From assembly GCA_958510875.1 (NCBI GenBank), contig OY294068.1, forward strand, positions 161,174,388 to 161,238,387: a stretch of DNA of 64,000 nt. The letters run 5' to 3'. Shown here piece after piece: positions 35,770 through 46,474 of this stretch (position 1 is the stretch's first letter; each line of letters opens with the position of its first letter). This DNA comes from Endomychus coccineus (Eukaryota > Arthropoda > Insecta > Coleoptera > Endomychidae). Both the position numbers and the translations under genes were made by a program. The notes beneath the pieces were generated by a model. That model was given only the letters and a program-made list of their open reading frames with translations, ran no database searches and was not told the DNA's origin.

Positions 35770-36503
35770 CTTGAAATTTCTCAGTATACCTCCGTATTGA
35801 GATTTCCTCAACACAATATTAGCTCTACCTCATTATTCAATATCAATTATGTTATTCTAAGAATGTATTTCGCAAACCGGAACCCCACTTGTTACCTATG
35901 TCTTATATTGTACCATAAATAGCCGAAATTATTCATATTTTCACATACAATATATTTTCCTATAATAAATTTGATAAAAAACAAAGTAGGTGTTTTATTT
36001 TATTATACCAATATGTTAAATTATCACAAAGTAATGGCTTCCATCATATAATTTATAAAAAATTATCAATTATTCAAAATCAAAAAAGGCTACATAGGAA
36101 AAATGCGGAGTTCATAAGCAAGTGTTCCCCTGTACCGTTTAGCATGTCTCGAAAAACATGATTGCTGACCTATCCGAGCCATAGCATGTTGGGTTTGATC
36201 GATTATTTGTTAAACTTTGGGTTACTATTTTGCTTTTCAATTTATAACAGATTGCCGATGACAGATCATGTGAAATGCGATACACATTTTATAAAATTTA
36301 AGATTAAATTATTAGCTTTAAGCTACTACTCGCTAATAGAAGTGGCTATGTGAGTTAATTTCCCGAATGTAGGGCGAAAGTTTCGAATATCTCTAAGGAA
36401 GCCCGCAGAAGATTCATTTTGAAGGCGTACAGCTCTAAGATCCGGCAATGTCTCAAAGCGATGAAACTTTACACTTTATTCCTTATTATTCCGACGTAAT
36501 TAC

Positions 36504-36665
36504 CTGGCGTCTTCGTCTGGAGTGTCTGCGATACAGAGCTCGTCCTCGGAAGCGGGAGTTGGGCCGCAATTAGTGTCACATGTTTCCAGACTCAAGTGGT
36601 TAACCGGGCTCTTCAATACACTCAGCACTAGATCATCTCCGAATGGAGAAGGTGGCGGCTCGTCC
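36504..36665 (-). CDS. Candidate host exon of an unidentified gene
   Basis: A GC-richer island in AT-rich DNA. On the minus strand, an AG acceptor (36667-36666) is followed by an open frame reading DEPPPSPFGDDLVLSVLKSP, then VNHLSLETCDTNCGPTPASE, then DELCIADTPDEDA. It ends at CAG|GTAATT, a usable donor (36504/36503). Length is 162 nt, a multiple of three, with the same phase at both ends. The peptide is acidic and Pro/Ser-rich, like a regulatory tail or transcription-factor linker. After a possible ~50-nt intron, the minus strand stays open for another ~30 codons. The pyrimidine tract before the acceptor is weak. I do not recognise the protein, and I cannot link it to KCNQ, whose start exon lies further along the same strand. 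Confidence 0.4.
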
Positions 36666-36720
36666 CTAAGTTTTAAAATTTAGTAGTCATATACAATTTA
36701 TAATTGACACCTTGTTCTTA

Positions 36721-37670
36721 CACTGGATAATACATTTAGCATTTTTTGCATTATTCACATATACCTTTTTTTTCAAAACGTTATTTCTAAAGTGTTTTAT
36801 ATTCATTGGTCCTGCGTTCAATTGAATTCTTCAAATTGTACCTTTTGAGTGACTCAAATAATAACAGTGAATATAAAACACTTTAGAAATAACGTTTTGA
36901 AAAAAAAGGTATATGTGAATAATGCAAAAAATGCTAAATGTATTATCCAGTGTTAATTCCTACATCACACTGCAATTTTTCGGAAAAATTTTAATTACAA
37001 TATACCTACGCTAAGTAAGCACCAAGTTTTCAAAACGACCGCGTCACCTCGTGGCGAATTTCAACACTTCCAAGATTCAACAAACGATGATGTTCTATGC
37101 TGTCAAGCAATGAATGGTTCTATTTTAAACGTTTGCGCAACGGTTGGTTTACATTTAATAATCAACTTTGGAGTTCAATACTCTTTCAGTCTGATAAACT
37201 AATAAATAGATTCTACCTCATGAACATAATTATTATTAACAATTCGTTGATGATGCGTTGATATTCCAACAAGATGGTGCATTGGACTCGGTGGAGGGGC
37301 TCCATAGAATGGCCCCCAAGGTCACCAGATCCTTTTCCATCAGACTAATTTCTGCTGAGTCACTCAAAAGGTACAATTTGAAGAATTCAATTGAACGCAG
37401 GACCAATGAATATAAAACACTTTAGAAATAACGTTTTGAAAAAAAAGGTATATGTGAATAATGCAAAAAATGCTAAATGTATTATCCAGTGTTAATTCCT
37501 ACATCACACTGCAATTTTTCGGAAAAATTTTAATTACAATATACCTACGCTAAGTAAGCACCAAGTTTTCAAAACGACCGCGTCACCTCGTGGCGAATTT
37601 CAACACTTCCAAGATTCAACAAACGATGATGTTCTATGCTGTCAAGCAATGAATGGTTCTATTTTAAACG
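36721..37670. repeat. Identical direct and inverted repeat block
   Basis: A 264-bp segment occurs twice in direct orientation with no difference I can see (36868-37131 and 37407-37670). In addition, 36721-36856 is the exact reverse complement of 37356-37491 (136 bp). As a result 36721-36806 and 36868-36953 form an 86-bp perfect hairpin stem around a ~61-nt loop. The unique middle part holds a transposase fragment. Identity this high among otherwise decayed repeats points to a very recent rearrangement or an assembly artefact. Confidence 0.85.
37245..37350 (+). pseudogene. DDE transposase scrap (Tc1/mariner-IS630 type)
   Basis: Plus strand reads IFQQDGALDS (about 37260) in one frame. After a deletion and frameshift it reads GSIEWPPRSPDPFPSD (about 37297-37345) in another. 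These are the second-Asp and last-acidic blocks of a DDE_3 transposase (FQQDGAPPH and IEWPPRSPDLTPLDFFLW in the family). The region between them, normally about 30 residues, is compressed. Only this scrap remains. Confidence 0.65.
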
Positions 37671-37826
37671 ATTTTTTACCCTCGCATTCCCTCGTTTACT
37701 TTCTTATAAGCACTATCAGAGAGAGTTTGATTCTAAAAATCATTTGAAAGAAGTAAACCTCAGCTGTTTTCGGAAAAAAACATTATATATAATAATATCA
37801 ATTTTTTATGCTGTGTTAACACTATT

Positions 37827-38825
37827 TAGTCGAGTCAAATAGGTATTTCATTACGAAAATCGAACGATATGGATCGATTTTGATGAAACAAAGTGCATTC
37901 GATTCGGGATGACGTCTAGAAAAAGCTTACCGGTTAGTTTTTTGTGCAAATTTGTTATTATTTTTTTAACAGAAAAATTTACCAATATCCAAAATTTCAT
38001 CAAAACTAACCAGAAATCCTCAGTTAGAGGTTGTGGAGGTTGCTTTTTTATTTTAAATGTTTAAAAATTTGTTAAAAGGGGGTCGTTATTAATTTAAATC
38101 AAAAACAAAATCGAATTCTAATTTTTTAATTTTTTAATTTGAAAAAAATTCCCGCTCATCTAAACTTTTTTTCTATCTTCTCTATTCAGTCTTTTTATAT
38201 TCCACACAGCATCTTTTACATATACTATGGACACAATACGCAATAAAAACCGGGCGGGAGTAGCAGGTAGGTATTTTTCTTAAACTATGGAGTCTACTAC
38301 ACTATACTATAACACAGCACCTATCATATAATAAGATCTCTATGGCATCCACCGCTTCATAGAGCAGCTGTTTATCTGAACCGGTCCTCCCTCCCAACCC
38401 CCAAATAAAGACGCGGCAACGTATACGTGAACCACGCTGCTATTGTAATGTAGATACATGATAAATGATCACCACGTGTCACTTACTGTTGGATGCTGTT
38501 GTTCAGATTAGTAAAATTTCTCATTCGTTTTATGTGAAAATTATTTTGTTCTGTGGTTCAGGGGATATTATCAGGAACATTTTTTTAATAATTCAAATAC
38601 ATATTGTCCAATAAATAAAACGTTGCTTTAATGAAGCATTCACCCTGCAAATTAATAAAAGTATTTTTCGGTTAAAAACATAATAACAAATTTGCACAAG
38701 AAACTAACAGGTAAGCTTTTTTCTAGACGTCATCCCGGATCGAATGCACTTTGTTTCATCAAAATCGGTCCATATCGTTCGATTTTCGTAAGTCGACCTG
38801 CTTTAATACCTATTTGACTCGACTA
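37827..38825. mobile_element. Foldback element related to the one at 18.9 kb
   Basis: Inverted ends begin TAGTCGAGTCAAATAGGTAT on the left and are reversed at 38805-38825 on the right. Arms of ~150 bp contain GTGCATTCGATTCGGGATGA and its inverse. The centre shares ~250 bp (about 37990-38235) with 19490-19735. It includes a run of TTTAAAAATTTGTTAAAAGG and a start region ending in ATGGACACAATACGC (ATG at 38227). After the ATG the frame reads MDTIRNKNRAGVAG and meets GTAGGT, a splice-donor-like sequence. This looks like the 5' UTR and first exon of the lost transposase. No repeat units with the CGATTCTG core remain here. Confidence 0.7.
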
Positions 38826-38839
38826 ATTGATAGGGAATA

Positions 38840-40145
38840 ATCACCCCTATTCACTGAAGAAACTATTAAAGTACTGACGGCTTTTCGGCTACCAAGTAGC
38901 CTTCATCAGAGTTAAATTATTAAGCAAACTGTATCTGTTTGAATGCTATTTGGATATAATAATGTAAACAATGGGTTAACCTCAGCGGGAGATAAATCAG
39001 AATTTATTGAATTGCTTTTTCGTTTTTAAATTCTCATCCCTTCTAAATGACCTAGATAATCGTATGTACTGTGTCTTGAAAAATTGGGAAATTGTGTGAC
39101 CTGTATTCAAAATATATTGGACTACCGCTGATTTTTCACCATTATTTCCCTTTATATAGGCAAAATGTTCCTTATAATGAGGTGAATTGTTCCTTCTAGT
39201 TTGACCCACATAGCATTTAGAACATGACTCACAATTGATTTGTCGAAATCGGAAACATTATCAAAGAAAACACCTTAATGATATTTTAGCTTGTTCTTAC
39301 ATTCATAACTGGTTGTTTTTGCAAATTTAGAGAACAAACTATGAGATTTACTAATTACTGAAGAATAATTAATGAAATTTTTGAATTTTATTGAAGTATT
39401 TGAAGATAATGGCTCTAATTTGGTTAGTTGACTACGTTCCAATTTCCTTTTTTGCTTAGGAATCAAATTATTGATCTACCATTTTTAGTAACCATTGTTC
39501 TACGTAATTAGACTAGACTATTAAACGGAGTTATTTTATATCTAAATGGTGTGGCTGAATCCGCCGGAGTATACCTATTTGTTTGAGTGAGTCTTCTGTA
39601 TATGTCAAAATTCAAGTGATTACCATCTTTTATAGTGTTAATATCAAGGGAAGGAAGCTGATTAACTGTTTCTATTTTGAAAGTAAATCTCAATGAATCG
39701 AATGGCTATTAAGCGTGTTCAAAAAGCTATGTAAATCAAAATCTTTACTTTTAATCGTGAAAATGTCATCATCATATCTATACTAAACTCTTGGGAACGG
39801 ATTCAATTTTGAATTTGGGGAGGTTTCAAGATAGATTGGGGAAACATTGGCCAGTAAAGGAGTCAGTGGATTGCCCATTATTTATCCACTTGTTTGTTTA
39901 TAGTATTTTTGTTGCGAATGAAATAATTTTGCTCCATATATGAAGATGTAAGGATCACGTACTCTGTGCAGTTTGTATAGGGATATAAATATGAAAGCCA
40001 TTTCTTCAGACTGTTTAACCACTCAACGATTGGAGTATTTGTAAATAGTGAAATACATCAAATGAAACGAGAGTATCACCAGGTTCAAGTTTTAAATCTT
40101 CCAATTTTGCAATAGGTTCCAAAAAATGTTCACAGACTCCAATCT
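38840..40145 (-). pseudogene. Penelope-like element 3 (RT to endonuclease), minus strand
   Basis: Reading down from 40140: LEPIAKLEDLKLEPGDTLVS followed by FDV (first catalytic Asp), then GLIMGNPLTPLL-like text near 39870. A decayed YVDD (RYDDDIFTI, about 39780) comes next. RFTFKIETVNQLPSLDI, HLNFDIYRRLTQTNRYTPAD (39690-39560) and LTKLEPLSSN, FKNFINYSSVIS (39460-39360) follow. The GIY-YIG endonuclease reads CESCSKCYVGQTRRN-like, YKEHFAYIKGNNGEKSAVV and LNTGHTISQ (39240-39070). It is truncated at its 5' end near 40145. A class B hammerhead-like motif lies about 80 bp after the ORF. It is a different PLE lineage from PLE 1 and 2 (YVGQTRRN against YIG..GRS). Confidence 0.85.
38870..38914 (-). 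ncRNA. Hammerhead-like ribozyme motif B2
   Basis: On the minus strand: ACT, CTGATGA (38909-38903), an extra A, GGCTAC-TTG-GTAGCC (perfect 6-bp stem II) and GAAA, then a weak stem III and TCAGTAC. The core is intact but stem I is only about 3 bp and stem III is poor, so activity is doubtful. Located 3' of PLE 3. Confidence 0.5.
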
Positions 40146-40149
40146 ATGA

Positions 40150-40660
40150 GTCGATTAACCCTTCTTCCGATTTCGACAAATCCGGGATTTATAGTCAATT
40201 GTGAGTTGTTTTCAAAATGCTATGTGGGTCAAACTAGAAGGAACATTTTAACTCGTTATAAGGAACATTCTGCCCATATAAACAAAAATAATGATGAAAA
40301 ATCAGCGGTAGCCAAACATATTTTGAATACAGGTCACAGCATTACTCAAGAAAGTTTATCACTTTTAAAACAAAGTAAAGACAAATATCTAGGTAATTCA
40401 GGAGGGATGGAAATGTATAAACAAGAAGCAATTTATTAAATTTCGATTTATCTCCAGCTGAGGATAACCTATTGTTTACATTATTATCCCCAAATAGTAT
40501 TTAAATAGGTACATTTTGATTTATAATTTAGTTTACTCTAATCATAGCTACTTGGTAGCCGAAAGGTTCTCAGTACTTTAATATTAGTTTTAGTGGATAG
40601 GGGGGATTATTTCTTAACACTAATGTTATAATATATCCTCAGTGTGAACTCTTTTATAGG
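40150..40660 (+). pseudogene. Penelope-like element 4, endonuclease and 3' end, plus strand
   Basis: Open frame 40146-40439: FRQIRDL/NPGFIVNCELFSKCYVGQT-like entry, then RRNILTRYKEHSAHINKNND, EKSAVAKHILNTGHSITQES, ending GGMEMYKQEAIY and stop. GIY-YIG features (CYVGQTRRN, RYKEH, HILNTGH) match PLE 3 closely. The 5' truncation point almost touches that of PLE 3, so the two copies are head to head. The 3' UTR (ATCTCCAGCTGAGG, GTTTACTCT) leads into hammerhead-like motif B3 and ends in the GGATAGGGGGGATTATTTCT region. Confidence 0.85.
40534..40575 (+). ncRNA. Hammerhead-like motif B3 (core mutated)
   Basis: TACT (stem I), CTAATCA (two changes from CTGATGA), T, AGCTAC-TTG-GTAGCC, GAA, AG-GTT-CT (2-bp stem III), C (cleavage base, 40571) and AGTA (stem I return). 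Stem I pairs 4/4 and stem III 2/2, which clarifies the class B fold. The core changes should inactivate it. Confidence 0.5.
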
Positions 40661-40664
40661 TTAT

Positions 40665-41310
40665 GAATGCTGTTAAGAATGTAATCTAAAATTCCGTAAT
40701 TGACATCATCTATACCGATCGCAATATCTTAATTATTCACGTTGCTCTCATTCTCAAAGCCGTAGTGGCTCTGTGGAAGAAGGTACCTTCCTACTAACAG
40801 TATTCCGAGGGTAAGTTCATTCCATGGAATGGAATGTGATCATTTTCAAGTCAGCTTGACTTTGTGAGCTAAGGTGCCTACAGAGTAGTTGGAGGCCCCC
40901 TGTTGGTATCTTTAATCAACGTTGGAAAGTATTTTTTTATTGGAAAATGCATGCGCGACATTCGCTATCATGGAAAACGAGCTCTCCATTATTGTGTTTT
41001 GAGAAATAAACGAGGAAATGCGAGGGTGAAAAACCGCTCCAAACAGGACCCTTTATTGCTCGATAGCATAGGCTATTATAGCTTGTTGACTCTCGAAAGC
41101 GTTGGAAACTTCACTACAACTTTTCATATCGTAAGAGAGCTCGTTTTACATGGAAACGAATGTTGCCCATACTATTTCAGTAACTTAAAATATATAAAAA
41201 CATGTCTATGTTGGTACGAGATACAAACCGGGGGCTGTCTTATCCCACAGAGCCTCCACGGCTTTTGGGGTGAGGGCAATATGGATAATTAGGATAATTA
41301 GTCCGTTCGG
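40665..41310. other. No gene recognised
   Basis: Contains a weak tRNA-like stretch (about 40760-40830) and a 129-codon frame (40903-41292) that matches nothing known to me. The latter has mixed composition and no splice or promoter support. Confidence 0.35.
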
Positions 41311-41313
41311 TGT

Positions 41314-42390
41314 AGATGACGTATTATACCGTTACTTCTAGATTGCATACAACAATTAAGACTGCCCAGATTGCATGCAAAATTAAAAATAAAAGTTAAT
41401 TTATAAATAAGGGTGGAGGCGATGATCCGGATTGCGAACAACTTTTATTTACCTCGCTTATAATAGCTGGCTTACTAAATTTTGCGTTACCCGCAAGTTT
41501 TAGGCAACTAATGGTTTTTCCGAAGGACAAGCCTTTCGTGGTTTTTACTCATTCGTATACAAGACAACCCTAATGACGTCTTGTGTAGATATCTGGACTA
41601 TTGCCTAGATCAAAGGACTAATCGGCTAACAATTGACATTCCTTCTTAAGTTCATTAAGGAACCTAATCGGTTTGACTGAATCTCTTTAAACTGATCCAG
41701 GCGCTTTTGTAGTTGTGAAAAATCGTTCTGGAAATTATTTTAATATTCATTTTTTGAAATAATAATCTTAATGTGATTATTTAAATGTATATCATGGAGT
41801 TCATTAAAACCAAAACTGGCAAGCCCTTAACTATACATGATAGACAGATTGTATGGGGGTTCTTTTAAAAGACCATAAATAACATGTTCTTTCAAACGAG
41901 ATCAAAAATAATCAAATCGGTTGAATGGTTCAGAAGATATTTAAATCTAAATATTGAAAAATGCATTGGCCTCTCCCTCCCTTATTATGACAGATAAGAA
42001 AAATATCGTGCAGCAAAATTATGCGGTATTATCCAAGCTATCAAATAATGGTTTTAAAGCTCATAGTCCAACTCCCGAGATAGCGTGAATTTCATGTTTC
42101 TTCATAGCAGCTACACCTCCTAGCGGTTGAATTACGAACTTCAAAATAATTTCCAGCCACTTCTCTTGCTTATTTTATTCCTGAGGATGTTTTCCCCAAA
42201 TCTCTAGGGTATACCATTGTCGAGATACAACCACTCTGTACACTTATCCGGACACCTTGTACCTACTCTTATAAGCCAGGTAAAAAAAATGTTTTTGCGC
42301 AATCCGAATAACCCCTCCACCCTTATTTACAGATTTACTTTTATTTCTAAATTTGTACGCAATCCGGAACCAACCGTATTACCGTTTAGT
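41314..42390. mobile_element. Inverted-repeat-flanked unclassified element
   Basis: The left arm (about 41365-41445) contains ATAAATAAGGGTGGAGGCGA and CCGGATTGCG. The right arm (about 42270-42365) carries the reverse complements, CGCAATCCG and CCTCCACCCTTATTT. The arms are ~80-100 bp and imperfect. The ~850 bp between them has no coding sequence I recognise. Structure suggests a non-autonomous DNA transposon; target duplications were not found. Confidence 0.5.
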
Positions 42391-42399
42391 ATTATTATA

Positions 42400-44105
42400 A
42401 TGTTTTCACATTCTCATGGCTTGTTTAAAAAGCCATGAAGACTCAAGTGAAGACTTTTAATCCTTTGTGAATTTAACCCAGCAGCGCAATAATTCACTTC
42501 CGCTATGGTTTTTTCAAGTCACTGGTTTCACCGGACATAGCAACGAATAAAACTAGAAATATTGACAAAAATCTGTATGTGTTTCACAGATGCGGCCGAC
42601 ACTCTTAGTAACCATAGTCCCGACCACGGGGTGACCCCATCAAAGATGTTTACTTTGGGTACAGTATATTATGCAATAAACACAAAATAATTCATCGGTT
42701 GGTAGGCAACAAATACAATATGAATCATAGCTTGTTAGATTTGCTATGCAATATGATGTTCTGTGCAAAATGAAGCTGTTTACGATTCAGTTTACGATCA
42801 ATTAATGGACATATTTCCATGTTTTCGTAGAAAAAAGAAAACTTGGGTAACTGTTTAATGAGTTTAACGAGCTACTCAATGATGTGGAACTCTATCCCTC
42901 TACTATATTTGAATCTCAAGAATTGATCTCCCCAATGCTCGAGGGTGGACTAGACGAAGATGCAAATATGATGAAAAAAAGCGTGTCCCTCCAATCTAAA
43001 TTTGACGTGTCCAAGCGTTCATTACTCAAAATCCCCATTTCCCCTGTATATTATCTACGAAGAAGGATGTGATCTGTAGAAATCGATCCTGTTAACTTCA
43101 CCAACCATGTGCGCAAAGACTAACGAGAGCATCAATTATAAATGTAAACCGACCTGACGCATGAATGTCTCCTGGAGCAGTCGTGGATGTTCCCATGAGA
43201 ATGATTCCGTGCAATTGGTACCAGGCTGAGTTTCCTGGATGTACGATACAAACTCTCCTGTTCAGACCGATTCATCTCACGGAACATCACTAATGACAGC
43301 ATTTGCAGCAGTCTGGCCTGACGGCCTTTTGCAGATCGTTCATTTTTTCAACATCATACTAGTAGCTTCCACTTGCGGCCACTAGTTTTTTACAATAATG
43401 TTTATTCTTAGATTAACAAGGATCATCTGTTCATCTTAAATAATATGGCAATGTTCTACTATTTATTTTTTACGGAATGCAAAGAAAATATTTTAGTTTT
43501 TCAAGCAAAATGATGGAACGAAGCTTCAAGCAATTGTTGTCTAAGCCTAGGAGATATCATATGCTAGGAATGTATTGCATAGTGATAGAAGTTTCCAAAA
43601 TAATAGAAAGCACATAAAATTGAATAACTAAAAAGTTTTCAATGCTAAAATTTACCTTGCTATTTAACTTCCAAATGGAGTAATAATCAGTTATTCAGAG
43701 GCGTGTAAGCTGGTGAGGGATTATCGCAATATGTATCTCAATTATGCTGTAGATAGGGCTTCGCGAAAGTGAGTAGAGTGTGAGTGCTTCTCGCTCTCGT
43801 CGCGGATAAGCAATACTTGCCCTTTAGTCCAGTCAAAAATGTGAAAAAATATGGGTCATTACTAAAATTTTATAGTTTTCGGGACAACTATGGAAAATGG
43901 AAATTTGATTAAACTTTGATATTGATTTTAGATTAAAATTGCCTTGCAAAAGCTATTTTATATTTACATTGAATAACAAAGCTATCTTTTTGGAAACCTT
44001 TCGAGTTCTTAGTATTCTTATCAGTATCACTAGACTCCTATGTAGCTTCAACGGAAACAAGTAGTATTAGTAGTAACATTAATAACACAAAATGTAAAAT
44101 TTATT
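42400..44105. other. No gene recognised
   Basis: A 62-codon frame at 42884-43072 and a GC-richer part at 43090-43340 were examined without recognition. A GAGTG/CTCTCGT-rich patch at 43760-43810 could be promoter-like but has nothing to support it. Confidence 0.35.
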
Positions 44106-44109
44106 GATC

Positions 44110-44335
44110 CTAATGGTATTTAGCTACTTTTGTTGAATTAGTAATTCCAAATAGTATTTAAACAAGTAACAGGTACATTTTTATTTCCGATTTAGTTCAC
44201 TCTGAAGATGGCTACTTGGTAGCTGGAAGGTCCTTTGTTCTTCAACAGTATTTTTAGGGGATAAGGGTGATTTTCTTATTTATACTGTTATAGAGTATCC
44301 ACGGTGTGTACTCTTTTATGATCCTTCAAAGGCGT
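44110..44335 (+). mobile_element. Penelope-like element 3' terminal fragment with degenerate hammerhead B4
   Basis: Shares with 40500-40660 the order: AGTATTTAAA, TTTAGTTCACT, the B motif, TTAGGGGATAAGGGTGAT and GTGTGTACTCTTTTAT. The motif at 44198-44240 reads CTGAAGA instead of CTGATGA and TGGAAG instead of CGAAAG, so it is inactive. No ORF remains. Confidence 0.6.
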
Positions 44336-44634
44336 TGTGTTCGGCCCGTAAGGGATTTGTGCTCACTACTTCGATGAACCGCTCGATCATTCTTTCTAGA
44401 GTCTTCAGCATGAAGGCAAATAGGTCTGGAGCGTAAATAGCTAGTTCATCCTCAGTAGACAGATTATTTATTATATTGAAACATTCAGTAATTTCGATAA
44501 TATTATTTTTATGAATTTCAATTATTATTACCTATATGTAAATTCTTGGAAAATAGCCTAGATTAACACATTTGTTTACTATATTTTCGTCATTAAAGAA
44601 AGCAGTTATTATGAAAAATTTAAAGACTTGTGTG

Positions 44635-45790
44635 CTTGGCAGTGACTGGGACTATGAGAACTACACCAACTGCAGCCATGGATACTATTCTCAATTTGCC
44701 TCCTCTGGACCTCTTTGTACAGGAGATGGCGCTGGGAGCTGCTCTAAGACTGCGGAATGGAAATTTGTGGAATATGAAAAGAGGAGGCGTCCGTGAGGAT
44801 ACCTTTATTTGAAGCGCAAGCGGACCGCATACCGGCGAAGTTTACCTTCACCAAACACTATCACATCGATTTAGACAAAAAACGACGAAACAAAGCCCGA
44901 CATAAACATGTTTACGGACGGCTCCAAAAATAGCCGGGGATCAGGTTCTGGAATATTCTCCGAAGAACTTGACCTACGCGAATACATACCTCTAGGATCT
45001 CATGCTACAGTGTTCCAAACGGAGCTAGTAGCAGTGACCCAAGGAGCTAGAATAGCTGCGAACAAAAATACCGCCAGCAAACGAATACGGATCATGACAA
45101 ACAGCAGAGCAGCACTACAAGCCCTTAGTAGCCAAAAGGTTAACTCAGGTTTAGTTTGGGAGTGCCACAGAACCCTCGAAAATCTGTCACAGTATAATGA
45201 TGTTCAACTCACCTGGGTGAAAGGACATAGTGGATATCAAGGAAATGAAGAGGCGGACAGGCTGGCGCGAAAAGGCTCCGGACAAACACTATTCGGACCG
45301 GAGCCCTTCTTGCCGCTAACCTCGAGCACTCTGACTGCTTTGATAAAAGAAGATACCCTAAAACGGTATGCCGAACGATAAATATCGAATGATAGCTGTA
45401 GACGGGCACATACTGCTATAAAAGCACCGTGCCCAAAAATTGCAAAGTTCTGCCTACGACTGACAAAATATAATCTTAGAAGACTCGTAGGGATATGGAC
45501 AGGACACTGCCGACTAAATAAACATCTTCACACGATGAGAGTCGTTGTCGACCCCTTATGTCGAGGATGCTACGAAGAGGATGAGACAGCGGAACATGTG
45601 ATTTGTCACTGCCCAGTGCTCTCATCGATAAGAGATGCCATTTTGGGAGACCCCTGGCCAAATCTGGTCAACATTGGCGACGCTCCACCCGGTGCGGTCC
45701 TCGGGCTGATCAACGCGATTGGTTGGCTCGATGGCTGAGGAGGGACAGGGGCCTTCGCCTTGAAGAGGTGGCACAATGGGCCCAGTTCAG
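44635..45790 (+). pseudogene. LINE family 2 fragment: RT end, RNase H and C-terminal zinc finger
   Basis: Three blocks in order. The RT C-terminus is at 44640-44770 (VTGTMRTTPTAAMDTILNLP, PLDLFVQEMALGAALRL). RNase H is at 44908-45381 (MFTDGSKNSRGSGSG with the first acidic residue, TELVAVTQGA with Glu, MTNSRAALQAL, WVKGHSGYQGNEEADRLARK with the final HSGYQGNEEAD block). In the third active-site position Asn replaces the usual Asp (TNSRA for SDSRA). The C-terminal CCHC-like finger at 45500-45640 reads HTMRVVVDPLCRGCYEEDET followed by AEHVICHCP. This layout is typical of I/Jockey-superclade LINEs that encode RNase H. The protein end is near 45740. The 5' part is missing and stops separate the blocks. 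Confidence 0.85.
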
Positions 45791-45799
45791 TGGCCTAAG

Positions 45800-46255
45800 T
45801 GCCAGTATAATTATACACCCTTCACATCAAAATCCATCCATTCATGAAAAATATATTCCAGAGATGACTCATATGAAACGTGATGCTAATTCTGTAAACA
45901 GTAAAACCGATATACAATAATTGAGTCAAATTTATTGAAATTCCATTAAATAGGCATTTGCAATTTTCTACGTATTCCTTAGTGATGTTCAAAATTGTAT
46001 TTATGTGTAGAATGATACAAATCAGTAATATTGGTACAACAAGGTCCTTTTCTTTCATGGCCATATACTTCAAACACATCTGCTTGAAATTGTGGGCTAT
46101 GGAATCTATAGTCAGCCAGATTATTCTCCTCGCTGAGATAAGGTGTCTTTAACTGTAGAAAATTACTGTGTAGTGATTCTTTATTATATATTCATATTCA
46201 TATATCATTTTAAATCTATCGTGTTTTGTTTGTTCTTGCGACTTAGACATTGTTA
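45800..46255. other. No gene recognised
   Basis: AT-rich spacer between a LINE 3' end and a foldback fragment. Confidence 0.4.
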
Positions 46256-46259
46256 ACTG

Positions 46260-46465
46260 AAATTAATATGATAAAGAAGCTTTGTGCTAAGTACAATTAT
46301 TTCCGCGCTTCAGTTGATGAATTAGTTTTCAAACGTCGTCTGATGATGGTTGTGAGACCTAAACGTACGTAAAGACGAAAATATAGTGAACATACGTGTT
46401 AATGTGAATATGTGAATTTACATTATAATTCATACCCGGGTCAAGAATTATTATTATATTTTTAA
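46260..46465 (+). mobile_element. Single-arm fragment of the hammerhead foldback element
   Basis: Resembles the right half of the elements at 7.9 and 21.9 kb: motif A4, then GTGTTAATGTGA, ATAATTCATACCCGGGTCAA and a GAATTATTATTAT tail. The inverted left arm is absent, so this is a one-armed or truncated copy. Confidence 0.6.
46335..46376 (+). ncRNA. Degenerate hammerhead-like motif A4
   Basis: GTCGT, CTGATGA-overlapping core (46340-46346), T, GGTT-GTGA-GACC, TAAA where GAAA is required, then ACGTACGT, A and AAGAC. The G12-to-U change and the weakened stem I should inactivate it. Confidence 0.45.
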
Positions 46466-46474
46466 TTAACGATA

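Larger units (their letters stand above)
33848..36006 (+). mobile_element. Penelope-like element 2 (nearly full length, inactive)
   Basis: A short inverted pair marks the ends: ATAATAAAATAAAAC plus TTTTTTATCA at 33848-33888, reversed at 35970-36006. Between them the plus strand encodes, in order, a PLE N-terminal region, the RT and the GIY-YIG endonuclease, with about six stops or frameshifts. The same left-end sequence occurs at 50810-50840, where a related fragment begins. Confidence 0.75.

Noticed and set aside
40755..40830. tRNA-like A box (TGGCTCTGTGG) and B box (AGTTCATTCC), possible SINE head
   Set aside because: Both boxes have mismatches, no cloverleaf could be drawn, and no second copy was seen in the window.
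40903..41292. 129-codon plus-strand frame
   Set aside because: Mixed, unrecognised composition and no supporting signals; most likely chance.
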